From NCBI GenBank assembly GCA_021029095.1, contig JAJOHG010000018.1, forward strand, positions 574,483 to 638,482: 64,000 nucleotides of DNA, read 5' to 3'. Positions 33,615 to 44,841 of this stretch are shown here, piece after piece. The DNA is from Phellopilus nigrolimitatus (lineage: Eukaryota; Basidiomycota; Agaricomycetes; Hymenochaetales; Hymenochaetaceae). The stretch's first letter is position 1. Every line of letters begins with the position of its first letter. The notes beneath the pieces are model-generated. The model had not been told where the DNA came from and did no database searches. It was given only the letters and a program-made list of their open reading frames with translations. The position numbers and the translations under genes were made by a program.

Positions 33615-36602
33615 ATGGACAACTCTAAAGGAAACGGCATTGGACGAGGTGATCGCGGCCAACATGGTCGAGGCATGCCTCCGAGTCACCGAGGTGGCCC
33701 TCCTATGGCTCGTGGGGGCCATGGCGACTTGCCCTCGAGATCCTCCGGGCTACACTCTTCTTCGGGCGACCCCCGCGACAGCGGTGGAGAACTCGGCTTC
33801 GGCTCTGGAGCCGTACAGGTCTATGCCCCCAACACGCCCGCGCAGGCCGACGCGCGGCTTTCGGACAGGGAGCAGGACGCACTCGTCTCTCGCTTCCAAG
33901 CGCTGTCTGCCTCAGACCCCGATCACGTCGTGCGTCCAGGATTTGGGAAGCGCGGCGCCGCGATTGCTGTTCGCGCAAACTTCTTTGCGCTCAAGTATCC
34001 GAAGGACGTCGTTTTGTACGACTACCCAGTCGTGATCGCTCCCGATGTGGTCTCCTTGACTGTTCGCAAGCGTGTATTCGAGCTCCTGGAATCCACGTTG
34101 GAGGTTGCGCCGTACCTCCACGAGATAGCGCACGACTGGACGCAGAGGCTGGTGTCGAGAAGCCGCCTTCCTGCAGACTTCTCTGCGACAGTCTCAGAAG
34201 GACCTGAGAGGGTTTATACGGTCAAGGTCCTCGAGCCCAAGGAACTGAGGACTGCAGATTTGGATCGGTAAGCGTTCATATTCGCAACTAGATACGCGAC
34301 TGACCTTATTTGAAAATGAATGTTTCTAGCTACTTGCGAGGCGAGGATGCAGACTATAATCCTCTCCCAATCATCTCTGCTTTTAACCTCGTCACGACCG
34401 CACACGCGTCGCACACGGGCGTGCCAGACAAGAAAGGTTACTTGTTTCCCCCTTCAGTTTTGGGCGAATCGCCGCTCGCTCTCAGTGCGGGTCTCGAGGC
34501 ATGGAAAGGGTTCTTCGCTACCGTGCGCCCTGCATACGGGAACCTGATGGTCAACGTGAACGTCTGCATGGGCGCCTTTTACGTCCCGAACGTGCGCCTC
34601 AGCGATGCGATGATCAAATATCAACAGACGTCGTACGGGGCAAGCAACCCCCAGAGCTTTTACCGTCGCGTGAGGGTCACGACGAAGCACCTAGGATACC
34701 GCAGGAAGAGCGGGATTAAGGCTTTCGGAAGCCAGTCGGCGAGGAAGACGGTCTTCCAGTGCGACGAACTGGGTGGGATGGTCAGCGTGGAACAGTACTT
34801 TCAACGAAGTAAGCCCAACTAGCATGTGTGATTGACTTGACCTTAAACACTCACGGCAATGTACAGAATTCAATATTCGCCTCCAACATGCGGATGACTT
34901 GCCCGTGGTCAATGTGGGAAACAAGGCTAAGGATACCTTTGTTCCCGCCGAGCTCTGCGAGATCGAGCCGGGCCAGCCATACGCAGGTATGCTCTCCGAG
35001 CGCGAAATTCTGGAAATGGAAAAGTACACGGCAGTGCCGCCGTTCGTCAGTGCCAAAACGATCGCCGAGCAGGGACTTGAAGTACTGGGTCTGCGCTCGG
35101 GCGCACCGCCTATACAGGGATTCGGGGTCAAATTCTCCCTCGACATGGCGGTCGTCCCTGCGCGCCTTCTCAGCCCGCCCAAAGTTATCTACTCGTCGGA
35201 CTCTCTCACCGTCGCCAACGGATCTTGGAACACCCGCAACGTGCGCTTCCACCGGCCCGCGCAGCTCACTCGCGCCGCCATTCTCGTCCTTGCGGACGGC
35301 GGACGCGAGGACTTCAGGGATTCCTCGGACTCGGCGTTGCGCAGTGTCGTGACGCGGTTCCTGGCCACATGCCGAGCGAGTGGGATGCAGGTCGACGACG
35401 CGCTCCCGCCGCTGCTCTTCGTCCGGCTCCCGCAAGCGAACCCACGCGACCCACTGCGTACCGCGGCTATTGACGCGATCGAGAATGAGATTAAGACGCT
35501 CCCTGGTCGCCCGAATATCATGCTCGTCTTCGTATCCAACAGTGGGATCTACCCGGGTCTGAAGAAGCTATGCGACTCCAAGCTCGGGATCGCGACCGTC
35601 TGCATGCAGATGGCGAATGTTAGGGAAGAGAGAGGTCAGGATCGATACCTCTCGAGTATCGCGCTCAAAATCAACACAAAGCTTGGCGGCGTCAACCACC
35701 AACTCGACGCCAGCTCCATGCGCTGGCTAAAAAACACGATGCTCGTCGGAATGGACTTGACACGCCCTGGTGTTGGCTGCGTAAAGGGGACGCCATCGAT
35801 TACTGCTGTCGTAGCGAGCTGTGATGAGGAATTCATGCACTATCCCGCGAGTCTTGGCTTCCAAGAACAAGGAAAAGAGGTGAGTGATATCTTTTTGATT
35901 TTTTATCGCTACGTTCTGACAGATTTATCAAAACAGATGATTACCGGGGTCAAGCAAATGATGACCGAGCGCCTGAGTGAATATTTGAAGCACATGAAGA
36001 CCCTTCCCGAGCGCGTCGTCGTGTTCCGCGGCGGAGTCTCCGACGGCCAATTCAAACACGTACTCGCCCACGAGCTCCCGGAGATCAAAGCAGCGTTTCG
36101 CTCTTTCAAGGGCTACAGTCCCAAGCTCACCATCGCGATCTGCGGGAAGCGGCACCGTACGCGCTTCTACCCGATGAGGCCCGAGCAGGCGGACAAGACC
36201 TCGAACACGAAGGCCGGAACGCTCGTCGACCGGGGCGTCACTGCGGTGTATAACTTCGATTTCTTCCTGCAGGCGCACGCGGGGCAGCAAGGCACGGTGC
36301 GCGCGACGCACTATACGGTGATATTCGACGAGAACCGGTTCTCCGCGGACGATATCCAGCAGGGCGCGCACGATGCGAGCTACCTGTGGGCGCCCACGAC
36401 GAAGAGCGTGCGGCTGGTTCCACCGGCATACGCAGCGGAACGGGCGCGCCAGCGTGCGCGGCTGTACCTGCATGAGATCCTTCCGCCTCCCCCGGGCAGC
36501 AGGGAGAGCGCCATGGACGAAGCGCAGATCCTGCGCAGGGCGAAAGAGCTGTGGGGCACGGGTGTCCACGAGAATCTTCGGGGCTCCATGTTCTACTTGT
36601 GA
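33615..36602 (+). CDS. Argonaute, PIWI catalytic tetrad incomplete
   Basis: Four exons: 33615-34267, 34330-34808, 34867-35879 and 35937-36602 (936 residues). The N-terminal 70 residues are RGG/Gly-rich (GRGDRGQHGRG). The ArgoN, linker and PAZ regions follow (YLRGEDADYNPLPIISAFN, FYVPN). MID and PIWI contain LFVRLPQ, TVCMQ, LVGMDLTRPG and VTAVYNFDFFLQAHAGQQGT, ending MFYL. The usual DEDH/D slicer positions are Asp 674 (GMD), Glu 715 (candidate glutamate finger), Gly 747 (FRGGVSDGQ, normally RDGVSEGQ) and Glu 883 (PPAYAAE, normally YYAD/H). Two of four are replaced. Guide-strand binding for RNA silencing in cytoplasm or nucleus is expected; slicing is doubtful. The 57 nt intron 3 is in frame without a stop. 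Confidence 0.92.
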
Positions 36603-38114
36603 GCTGCGACAAGGGAAATAGTAAGAATTTGATTAAGAATGTGTTACGTCTGTGTATATTGAAATCTGATAGCGTGGTACATGAGACTGTCTGTCATTGT
36701 GTACAATTAGTTTTAGTGAATTAGAAATTGAAGATTGAATGTTAGTGTCCTTATTCAACGCTCTTCCTGAACCATCCGCGATTGCGGCTACTCAAGCTCA
36801 TTTGAGTTGACTAAGTTCTACCTTTTTCTGCCCTACAGTTTTCCTGTGTCCTCGGACTTCGACGGCGACCAGTGATACCTGTTTGTTTATTCTCTGGTCA
36901 AGTTTGAGGCGGGCTATACCGAGAAAGCCTTCGTCTTGCTCAATACATTATTAAGTCCGTGTTTTTTCCTCATTCCGGTTTCTCAAATATTTATGAATCA
37001 AGTCGACTATAGCTATCTCTTCTCAAGCAGAGCAGGCTATAACGGAATGTAGATTCAACTCTCATTTCCGCGTTCGTACATGTACCCAATCGAAGCAAAC
37101 GACTAGGCATTGAGCTCTCAGATCTCAACGCTCGGATTGCGGGACCGCTCCTGAAAGAAAGCTCGTCTTTACCGTCTTTCTCTTGAGTTGCATTTGCCAT
37201 TGAAAGGCTCTGTATCCCCACGCTTTGGCGAGCTTCCGGACAGCGCCACACGATGACATCATGCACCAATCATACTCATCATTGGATACGCATTCGACGG
37301 TACTTTCTCCTGCTCTCTTACCTAGCACAAATCTCATTTCACTTCGTGCGCCGTCCACATACTATCGCGTTATCGTCGACCTTTCCATGGATATCGGGCA
37401 GGATGACGCTCCAAACGTCCGTAGGTACATTATCGGCATCAACTAGGAGGTATTGTAAGTCAGACCTTCCTATTTCCTCACGGTTACAAAAATGCGCTTG
37501 TCTGGAAAACAAAATTACATGTAGATTGCGGTGCACAGGCACGAATACCGCGTTTCTATTGCATCAATGTTAATCAAGCTTCACGGTCTAATTATACGTA
37601 TGAGTCTGTACAACGAGGATTCAGGCGTGGTTGATTGACGGCGTGATGTACTATTTTTTCATATCCGGTAATCTCTCTATTCTGTCCTGTCTAGAACCAT
37701 ATTACACTCGTCTCGAATCGAACAACTGAGGGAAATACACATGCACTCGTCCTTCCAGATTCCTGCGCAACGATGCTATCCATGTTTCTGCGGTCTCTAT
37801 TGACTGCTCTTTATAAAACAAGCGAAATGGTGAAGCTATGCGCAACAATCTGATTTACAGTTCTCGTTTGCTAGTGCGTAGACATCGGTAATTCTTGAGC
37901 CGGTTTTTAGGATTGCCGACGTTCATCATCCAGACCTTGATCGACTGGTATGATGTATCACATAAATTTTCGTCGCAAATGCGCCATTGACTCGTATCGG
38001 TTTGCCTCATCTCACCGACTCACGGGTATAAGATGTCTACGAGGCTAACCCAACTTACATCCCCGAAGTGACCCTAATCTTCGTTGAAAACTTGACGACA
38101 GTGAACGCCTCACA
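36603..38114. repeat. Repeated segment downstream of Argonaute and 5' flank of DUF6533 unit 1
   Basis: From about 36,640 the sequence recurs. A post-Argonaute segment (GACTGTCTGTCATTGTGTAC, TCAAGCTCATTTGAGT) is found again at 40,380-40,640 and 47,690-47,930, and inverted at about 57,550-57,780. From 36,780 to 38,100 it parallels 43,380-44,840 in direct orientation, and 53,480-54,830 and 59,690-61,000 in inverted orientation. Short open frames are not preserved across copies and no protein is recognised. Confidence 0.75.
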
Positions 38115-39752
38115 ATGCATTCAACACGCTCTGACATCGAGCCTATTGATCCAAGCCTAGTACCATTTATCATCTCGGAGATACATACGTTGACGTACGC
38201 TGGAGAGGCTGTGTTGACTCTCTTGGTCTATGACACGAGTAAGTCTGGCGTCTTGGCCAGATGCAAATTCCGATGACAAATTAATCACTCAGTCATCACA
38301 ATGGACAAGGAGGTAAGCAAAGCTTGACATTCTCATCTCTATATCCTGGCTAATTACAATAACTATAAGATAAAATACTTTTGGGTATGCTCATTTTTGT
38401 AATATTAACGCCAGGAATAGTGAATTTACTTATGTGGCATGAAGAGTTCTCCGTGCAAATTCGTCAGCTTGATTTACTTTGTGGTAAGTAAGATTTTACA
38501 GTTTATTATAAGGGAAATAGCTGATCGACCCCTTTAATGAAACGTTGCAGAATCGCTACCTTGGAATTCTCGGTGCCATTTCTGGTATGGCATGTAAGTT
38601 GTACTTTTATAGGCGTCTATTAAAAACAAGAATGTCCACTGATATTGTCTCTTATACTCAGATGTTATTCTTCATGCAAATGAAACACTGCAAGCATTTT
38701 CTGATTATTGCATTGCAACTCGTTCAAGCTAACTCTAAAATGTGGACCCATTAATAGGTGTAAGCATCCAGATACTATATTTGGTCTCTGCTGATGATAT
38801 TGAAAAGGCCTTGGCATTTTTTGGTTTATAAACCTGTCTAGTGGGTTATTATTCATTCTATAAAGCAACATTTTACTCATTTAGGAGAAGATTGGATGAC
38901 TATCCTTCTAATTGACTGTAGCGACATCTCCCTATACATATAATATGCAAGATATTCATCTGCCGCTAATTTCTTACACAGACATTCTTCTGATGCGGGT
39001 CCTGGCACTCTACCACCAGTGTAAGGCACTCCGGATACCACCAGAACATTGCTAAATTTCACAGTCCAACAGACAAGAAACTTGCTACGTGCCTGAGGAC
39101 TATATTCGGCCTGGAAGCAGCTTTAATGCTGGGCTTCCTTATATATATCATCATATACGAAGAGAGTAAGCAGAACTACTTTTTGTAGAGCATAGAGTCA
39201 ACTAAACAATTGTCCCAGTTTCTGTATGGAGACTTGCAGAAGGTGTAACAGTATGTTTAGTTGAGAGAAGCCCCAAAATTTGGAGTGCATTAGCTTGGTT
39301 AGTACTGACATCCTTGTGCAAATATTTGAACTAATTTGAAAAAAGGACTGTTCCAATTCTGTATGCAATCATCCTAATGGTTTTGGCTCTCTTCAAGGCT
39401 GCACAGCACTGGAGGGAGTCAGCTGGTCTCAGTCAGTTTAACCTTCTTATGGTGCTCATCAAAGATCAGGCAATCTACTTTATTTTGTATGCTTTCTTAA
39501 TGTACAACCAGCGGTATATGAGCTGATTGGTCTGACAGGGTCATATTCTGCAGTATTATGGGGGTGGTACAATATCAATTTAACATCCGAACTTCTCTTC
39601 TGGCTAGTCTCCTTCCTGTTTTAGTTTACCCCAGACTTTTCTGTGTCATTGGGAATCACCTGCTGGTTCATCTGAAGGAAACTGGAGAGAGGCGAGCCAA
39701 GGGAGGGACCAGTTACAGGATGACGACCATGAGCAGTATGCAGTTCTCCTGA
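38115..39752 (+). pseudogene. DUF6533-like multi-pass membrane protein, unit 1
   Basis: Exon 1 begins at ATG 38115 (MHSTRSDIEPIDPSL) and encodes a first membrane segment ending LLVYDT with a GTAAG donor. The family block VITMDKE and a tiny IKYFW exon follow. Downstream come a MRVLALYHQ-like segment and a C-terminus ending TTMSSMQFS at 39752. Relative to unit 2, the exon after IKYFW reads GAA TAG TGA (stops at 38418-38423) where unit 2 has GCA AAG TAT. Further downstream the blocks are more diverged. By family, these are seven-pass fungal membrane proteins of unknown role. Confidence 0.7.
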
Positions 39753-39910
39753 ATTTGCGAAGAAAATTTCCAAGGTGATTGCATTTATTTGGGCATTACT
39801 TGTATTATGCCCGAGATTAATCAGTAGTCATGTAGGACATACATATAATTCTGCACTCCTGTCCTATTTTTAATTTACCCTAATTCTTCTATTAAATGTC
39901 TTGCATTGAA
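39753..39910. repeat. 3' flank of DUF6533 unit 1
   Basis: Short flank shared with units 2-4 up to the MITE insertion point. Confidence 0.5.
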
Positions 39911-39918
39911 GTTGCAAC

Positions 39919-40366
39919 TAGGGCTCCGCACCGTACCGTATACGGTTACGACCGTATAGCACAGTCCCGTTTACGGATACGATCCGTACGAACACGGCCC
40001 GTATGAAGGTGAACAGTGCCCACTTACGGTACGGATACGGTCTAAATACGGTACGGCCGTAATCCGTAATTTACGGCCTTGACATCCGTTTTCAAGCAGC
40101 TACGGACAACTCACAATGCAGCAAGTTATTTATTTGAGCTATATTGGCACCTCATAATGTAGTATAACTCACTGCAAGCACCAGATCCTCGAATCTCATG
40201 ACATATAGCAGGGGCCGTATACGGCACTTGAGGTTTCACATCGTTACGGACACTGCCCGTAAATTACGATCCGTATTTTGAAAAATTTGAGGCGCTTACG
40301 ATACGGTTACGGGACCGTATACGGTACGGCCGTAAACCGTAATTACGGTTACGGTGCGGAGCCCTA
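39919..40366. mobile_element. hAT-like MITE, 448 bp
   Basis: Perfect terminal inverted repeats TAGGGCTCCGCACCGTA at both ends. They are flanked by 8 bp near-identical direct repeats, GTTGCAAC (39911-39918) and CTTGCAAC (40367-40374), one mismatch apart, as expected of a hAT target-site duplication. The interior has no open frame of note and is full of subterminal CGTA/TACGG motifs in both orientations (for example CGTATACGGT), which probably served as transposase-binding repeats. It sits in the 3' flank of DUF6533 unit 1; the other three units lack it. Confidence 0.85.
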
Positions 40367-40374
40367 CTTGCAAC

Positions 40375-41690
40375 GTCAAGTCTTGATGACATGTGACAAC
40401 AAGACCGTCTATCGTCATGTATGATTAACTTTAGTGAGATAAAATTTAAAGATTGAACGTCAGTGTCATAGTTCGTCCCGTTCTCCAATCTGTTCAGCCT
40501 ACGGTTGCGTCCACTCAAGCTCATTTGAGTCGAATGAGTTCCATGCTTCTTCCTCCAACGGATTACTTGTGTTACTTGTGTCCTCGGGCTTTGACCAGTG
40601 ATATCTGCTTGTTTGTTCACTCTCTAAACGAGCTTGAGGCGCGCTATACCGAGAACCCTCGTCTTGCTCAATAGCATATCCAGCAAGTCCACGGCGTCTT
40701 CATTCGTTCTCTTACTTGCTTTTATGAACGCAGTGTCCTGGGTAATCGCCTCTTTGCAAGCGGAGCAACAGCCTACATCAGAATGACATAGCCGTAAAGG
40801 GGCACTCGCCGCCTAACCAGGTCGTCTTGATGGAATCAGCGTAGGACTATTGCACGCTGCGGCGGCGGCCCGTGCATCTGTCTCTGCTCCCGCGCCGCGC
40901 AGACTATGAACAGAAGCCGGCGTCCGGCGCACGTCGTGAATACTGCGATCCACAAAAACGAAACAGCCACGCGACTCTCAGAGGGCGGGGCCTGCGCTGA
41001 GAAAGAGAGACGGCCAGACGTGTACGACGGAGAACGCCAGCATGCAGAGCCGTAGAGTGTTGCTAATGCTAGTACATCAAGTACATCCCGGTCGTAGAAG
41101 CCTGGAGGGAGAGGGAGAGCGCAGGTACTAGGACCCCGATAGCAGGATGCGAGCCGACGAACCGTCTGAGGAGACACGGCGGTTTCAAGCCGCCTGCTTC
41201 ATCGTGTGCCGCAGGGGCGAGAGGCGCTTTCGCGCGCCTCCCGCGGCGCGGCGGCCTCATCCAGCTTGTGCTCTGTCGCTGCTGGATGGACAGACAGAGT
41301 TGCAGCACGAGTGCGCGCGCGTTTCAGCGTGATTATCGCAGCCGTCTACGAGGCGCACCGGGGGCTGGCGTGGAACGTGATGGGTGAGGCGGGCAGCCAG
41401 CGCGGCTCGGATAACGCCGTGCGAGGGAAAGGCCGGAGGCCGGTGTCGCGTGTATTTGAGAGCATAGAGGCGGCCTCGTGACCCCGTGAAGAGTGCCACC
41501 GAAGCGGGGCCGGTGGATAGGCCTTTTCCCGGACAAGTATTAGCGATCGTGTCCATGGCACTGAGTAAAACAGTTTAGATAATACTTAGAAAATGAGCTG
41601 AAGACGACCTACCCAGAGATAGCAGAGCCATGGTCAGCCGTACGCATTAGCGCCATCTCGATGAACTTGGTCGCCTATAGCAGGAGGCGG
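40375..41690. repeat. Repeated segment between MITE and ATP-citrate lyase relic, inner left arm
   Basis: Noncoding mosaic. About 40,380-40,640 equals the DNA just 3' of Argonaute. About 40,850-41,200 equals 48,070-48,430 (direct) and about 57,240-57,550 (inverted). About 41,280-41,640 equals 56,520-57,150 (inverted). Several long frames are open (for example 41257-41556) but they are not conserved in phase between copies. Confidence 0.7.
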
Positions 41691-43022
41691 CGCTTGAACT
41701 ATCAAGAAACGCGTGAAGTCCAGTGTACTGCTGTATACACGTCCGCATCCAGGTATTTCTTCACTGCTTCCTCGAAAAAGGTGTACGCTGGCAGCAGTGC
41801 CTCTTTAGTTCCTTCTGGGTGTGGTTGCCACCGAAGGGATAAATCGTCGCTGCAACCGAGGGCATCTCGCGGCCCCACGAGTAGTCGTAGTCGAGGAAGC
41901 CCTGAATCGCGCGGGGCTGGAGACCATACACAATGCTGCGCGTCTTTGCGTCGAAGGGCCAGCGCCACGGACAGACTAATCCCCTCTTTCCATCCGGGAA
42001 GCGCGCAATCTCATCTCCGAGCTGCGTGCGCGCGCCAGACACGCTAATCACGTCGACCGAGCCTCGTTTAGAGGGCGCACCGCCAATGACCTTGCCCAGA
42101 GGAAACGAGTCAGGCGCAGACGGTGGGATTGAGTGTGCAATGCTCGCGCCTGGCTTTCACGTCCGGTTTCGCGCTCAGGGGACGATCTTGGTGATGTGAG
42201 CGTCCGGACTGTATACCTTGATGAACACGCCGAGAGAGACTCTCCGAGAAGACGCATCGCCTTAAGACCTTCCTGGTGGTTCGGAGCGCTGCTACAGACG
42301 AGGAACTTGACACTGTGCACAATGAGGCTGGCCTTGTACTCTTTCAAAACGCGGAGGATACCCGTGAAAGTTGAGGAAGCATTTGTAAAGTTGGCAATAC
42401 CACTACGAATGAAATGGATCTTGCCATCGGGCTTGGGCGGACCGTGAGTGACAGGATCGACAGTCGTCTTTGCGTCCTCGTACGTCTGGTACTCTATCGT
42501 AGGACCAGAGCACTCGGTGTAGTTAGCGAGTGTGCAGCAATGGCATCGCAGTAAACGACGGAGGCACCACCTGAAGTTCGAATGAGATGCTTAAAGGTCC
42601 AATAGACATTCGATCCAGAAAGTGACTAGCAACCGCGGTCCAAACACGGCCATCCGGGCTGAGGACAGTCAACTTGAGGGAAGCGCCAGTCGAGCCATCG
42701 AGCTTCTGGATTTAGGCCTCCTCTTTGGCGAGCTGTCTACAGAAGGGGTCGGGCCAGCCCATCTGTGGGTCTCGGATGGCGTCAATGATTTTGGTCGTAG
42801 ACGAGCCTTGAGTTGGGATGGTGACAATCACTTCGCCGCCATGTCGAGGAAGTGAACGACGGACTCGGCACGGTTCTCGCCATCGAGGACGATGAGCGCA
42901 GGTTAATCTCGAGACAAGCGAAGTGGAGGTCGGCATATACGGCGTAAATGCGGGGACTCGCGTTTCTTAGCCTGTGAGGTCGGTGAGGAGGTCGGTGAGG
43001 AGTGCGGACGAGACAGCACATT
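41691..43022 (-). pseudogene. ATP-citrate lyase relic, inner left arm
   Basis: ATP-citrate lyase blocks can be read on the minus strand in several frames: IYAVYADLHFACLEINL (about 42,960-42,900), NSQ/TWPDPF (about 42,750), KEYKASLIVHSVKFLV then GLKAMRLLGESL (about 42,350-42,240), PSNEARS (about 42,060), and PFDAKTRSIVYGLQPRAIQG with GGNHTQKE (about 41,970-41,810). Stops and frame changes separate the blocks, and introns and parts of the gene are lost. A working enzyme makes cytosolic acetyl-CoA from citrate; this copy cannot. The same relic occurs inverted at 55,195-56,440. Confidence 0.85.
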
Positions 43023-44841
43023 GTGCAGCAAGTGGGAAGTGGGGTTAGGAGTGGTGTACAACTACAACAGAACTACAACATAGGTAAACGGCACGATTAC
43101 AATAGAATTGTAATTAACCGGTATGATTACAAGATGTTTGTAACTTCCTACCAAATTTAGATGAAAATACAATCTAATAGCAATTATGTCAAAACGGACT
43201 TCTTCGACAAATTATCCAGCAAGTCCAACGACGTCCCGATTCCGTTTATGAACGAGGTCTGCAAAGCGGAACGGCAAAGGGCACTCGGAGATGACGCGTG
43301 GACCGGCGACTCGGAGCGGAGCATGGCGAACCCTTCGTATTCAACTCTCTTCCTAAACCATCCTCGAGTTGTCCCATTCCTCAACCTGTCCAATCCTTCG
43401 GTTGCGGCTACTCAAGCTCATTTGAGTTGACTTACTTACATGTCTCCTCCCCCTATGGGTTCCTTGTGTCCTCGGACTTCGACGGCGACCAGTGGTATCT
43501 GCTTGTTTATTCACTCTGGTCGAGTTTCAGGCGGGCTATACCGAGAAAGCCTTCGTCTTGCTCAATAAATTATCCAGTGAGTCCATATTTTTTCCCCCCT
43601 TTCTGCTAGGTAGCTGCCTCTTCTCAAGCAGAGCAGTCTATAACGAAATGTAGATTCACTTCTCACCTCCGCGTTCTCAACCGACGAACCAGACACTGAG
43701 CTCTCAACTCTCAACGCTCGGAATGCGAAACCGTCCTGAAAGGAAACTCGTTAGTCTTATCTTTCTCTTGAGCTGCATTTGCCTCCTGAAGCGCACTGAA
43801 AGGCTATGTATCCTTTCGATCGTCCACGCTCGGTGATTTCGTGAACGAGACTGAGGGTGCATCATCATTGAGCAGCTCTGACGACGAGCTTCCGAACAGG
43901 CAAACGGACGCCACACAATGATATACCAATCATGCTTCAGCCACCTCATCATTGGATACGCGCTCGACGGTATCTTCTATGCTCTCTTACCTAGCTCAGA
44001 TCTCCTTTCACTTCGTGCGCCGTCCACTTGCTATCGCGTTATCGTCGACCTCGCCATGGATAACTGGCAGGAAGATACTTCTTGAAGCTTCAAATATCCG
44101 TAAGTACGCTAGCGACATCAACTAGGAGGTCTTATAAGTCCGGTCTCCCTGTTTTTTCGAGTCCCGGCTATTAAATATGCCTGTCCGGAAAACAAAATTG
44201 GACTGCGACGCACAGACATGAACGCCGCGTTTCTTCGATTGTATCAATGGCAATTACGCTTCAAGTTATAGATATTCGGATGAATCAGAATATTGATGAT
44301 CCTGGCGTGGTTATTCGATGGTGCGATCTTTTTTTTTTAATATTCGGTGATCTCTCATCCTGAACCTGTTTAGAACCTCCTTACATCTGTTTCGAATCAT
44401 GCAACTGCGGAAATGCGTATATACTTATACTTCAAAATTCCTACGCAACAATGCTCGATTTGATCCTCTGGACCCCGGCGGTATTCGTACATCGCTTCCT
44501 ATTAAAATGATGAAAAGGCCTGTTAATTGCTTTTTATAACACAAGGTAAATGATGAAGCTATGCGCAACAGTCTGATTTACAGTTCTCAGTCGCTAGTGC
44601 GTGGACATCGGGCGTTCTTGAACCCATTTCTAGGATTGCCGACGTTCAACGTTGCAGACTTTGACCGGTTGGTATAACGTATCACCTGAACGTTCGTAGG
44701 AAATGTTCCATTGACTCGTATCGGCCTGCTTCAACTTACCGGCTCGCCGCTATAAGACGCCTTCGAGGTTAGCCCAATTCACGCCCCCGAACAGACCTTT
44801 CTAAGCTTTGTTAAAGATTTGACGACTGCAGACGCCTCACT
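43023..44841. repeat. Repeated segment and 5' flank of DUF6533 unit 2
   Basis: Counterpart of 36,750-38,114 (direct) and of 53,477-55,190 and 59,681-61,240 (inverted). It contains a block with CTCGGAGATGACGCGTGGAC (43,290s) that recurs inverted at 50,750-50,890, 54,900-55,000 and 61,070-61,190. At about 43,185-43,200 it holds the empty site of the mariner-like MITE. No gene is recognised. Confidence 0.7.

Noticed and set aside
35189..36612. Long minus-strand open frames opposite Argonaute
   Set aside because: They result from GC-rich codon bias of the Argonaute exons; the products are Arg/Ala-rich without resemblance to known proteins.
39919..40366. The CGTA-rich stretch looked at first like a tandem or CRISPR-like repeat array
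   Set aside because: The short motifs are irregular and in both orientations, and the block has matching inverted ends and a target duplication. A MITE explains it; CRISPR arrays do not occur in fungi.
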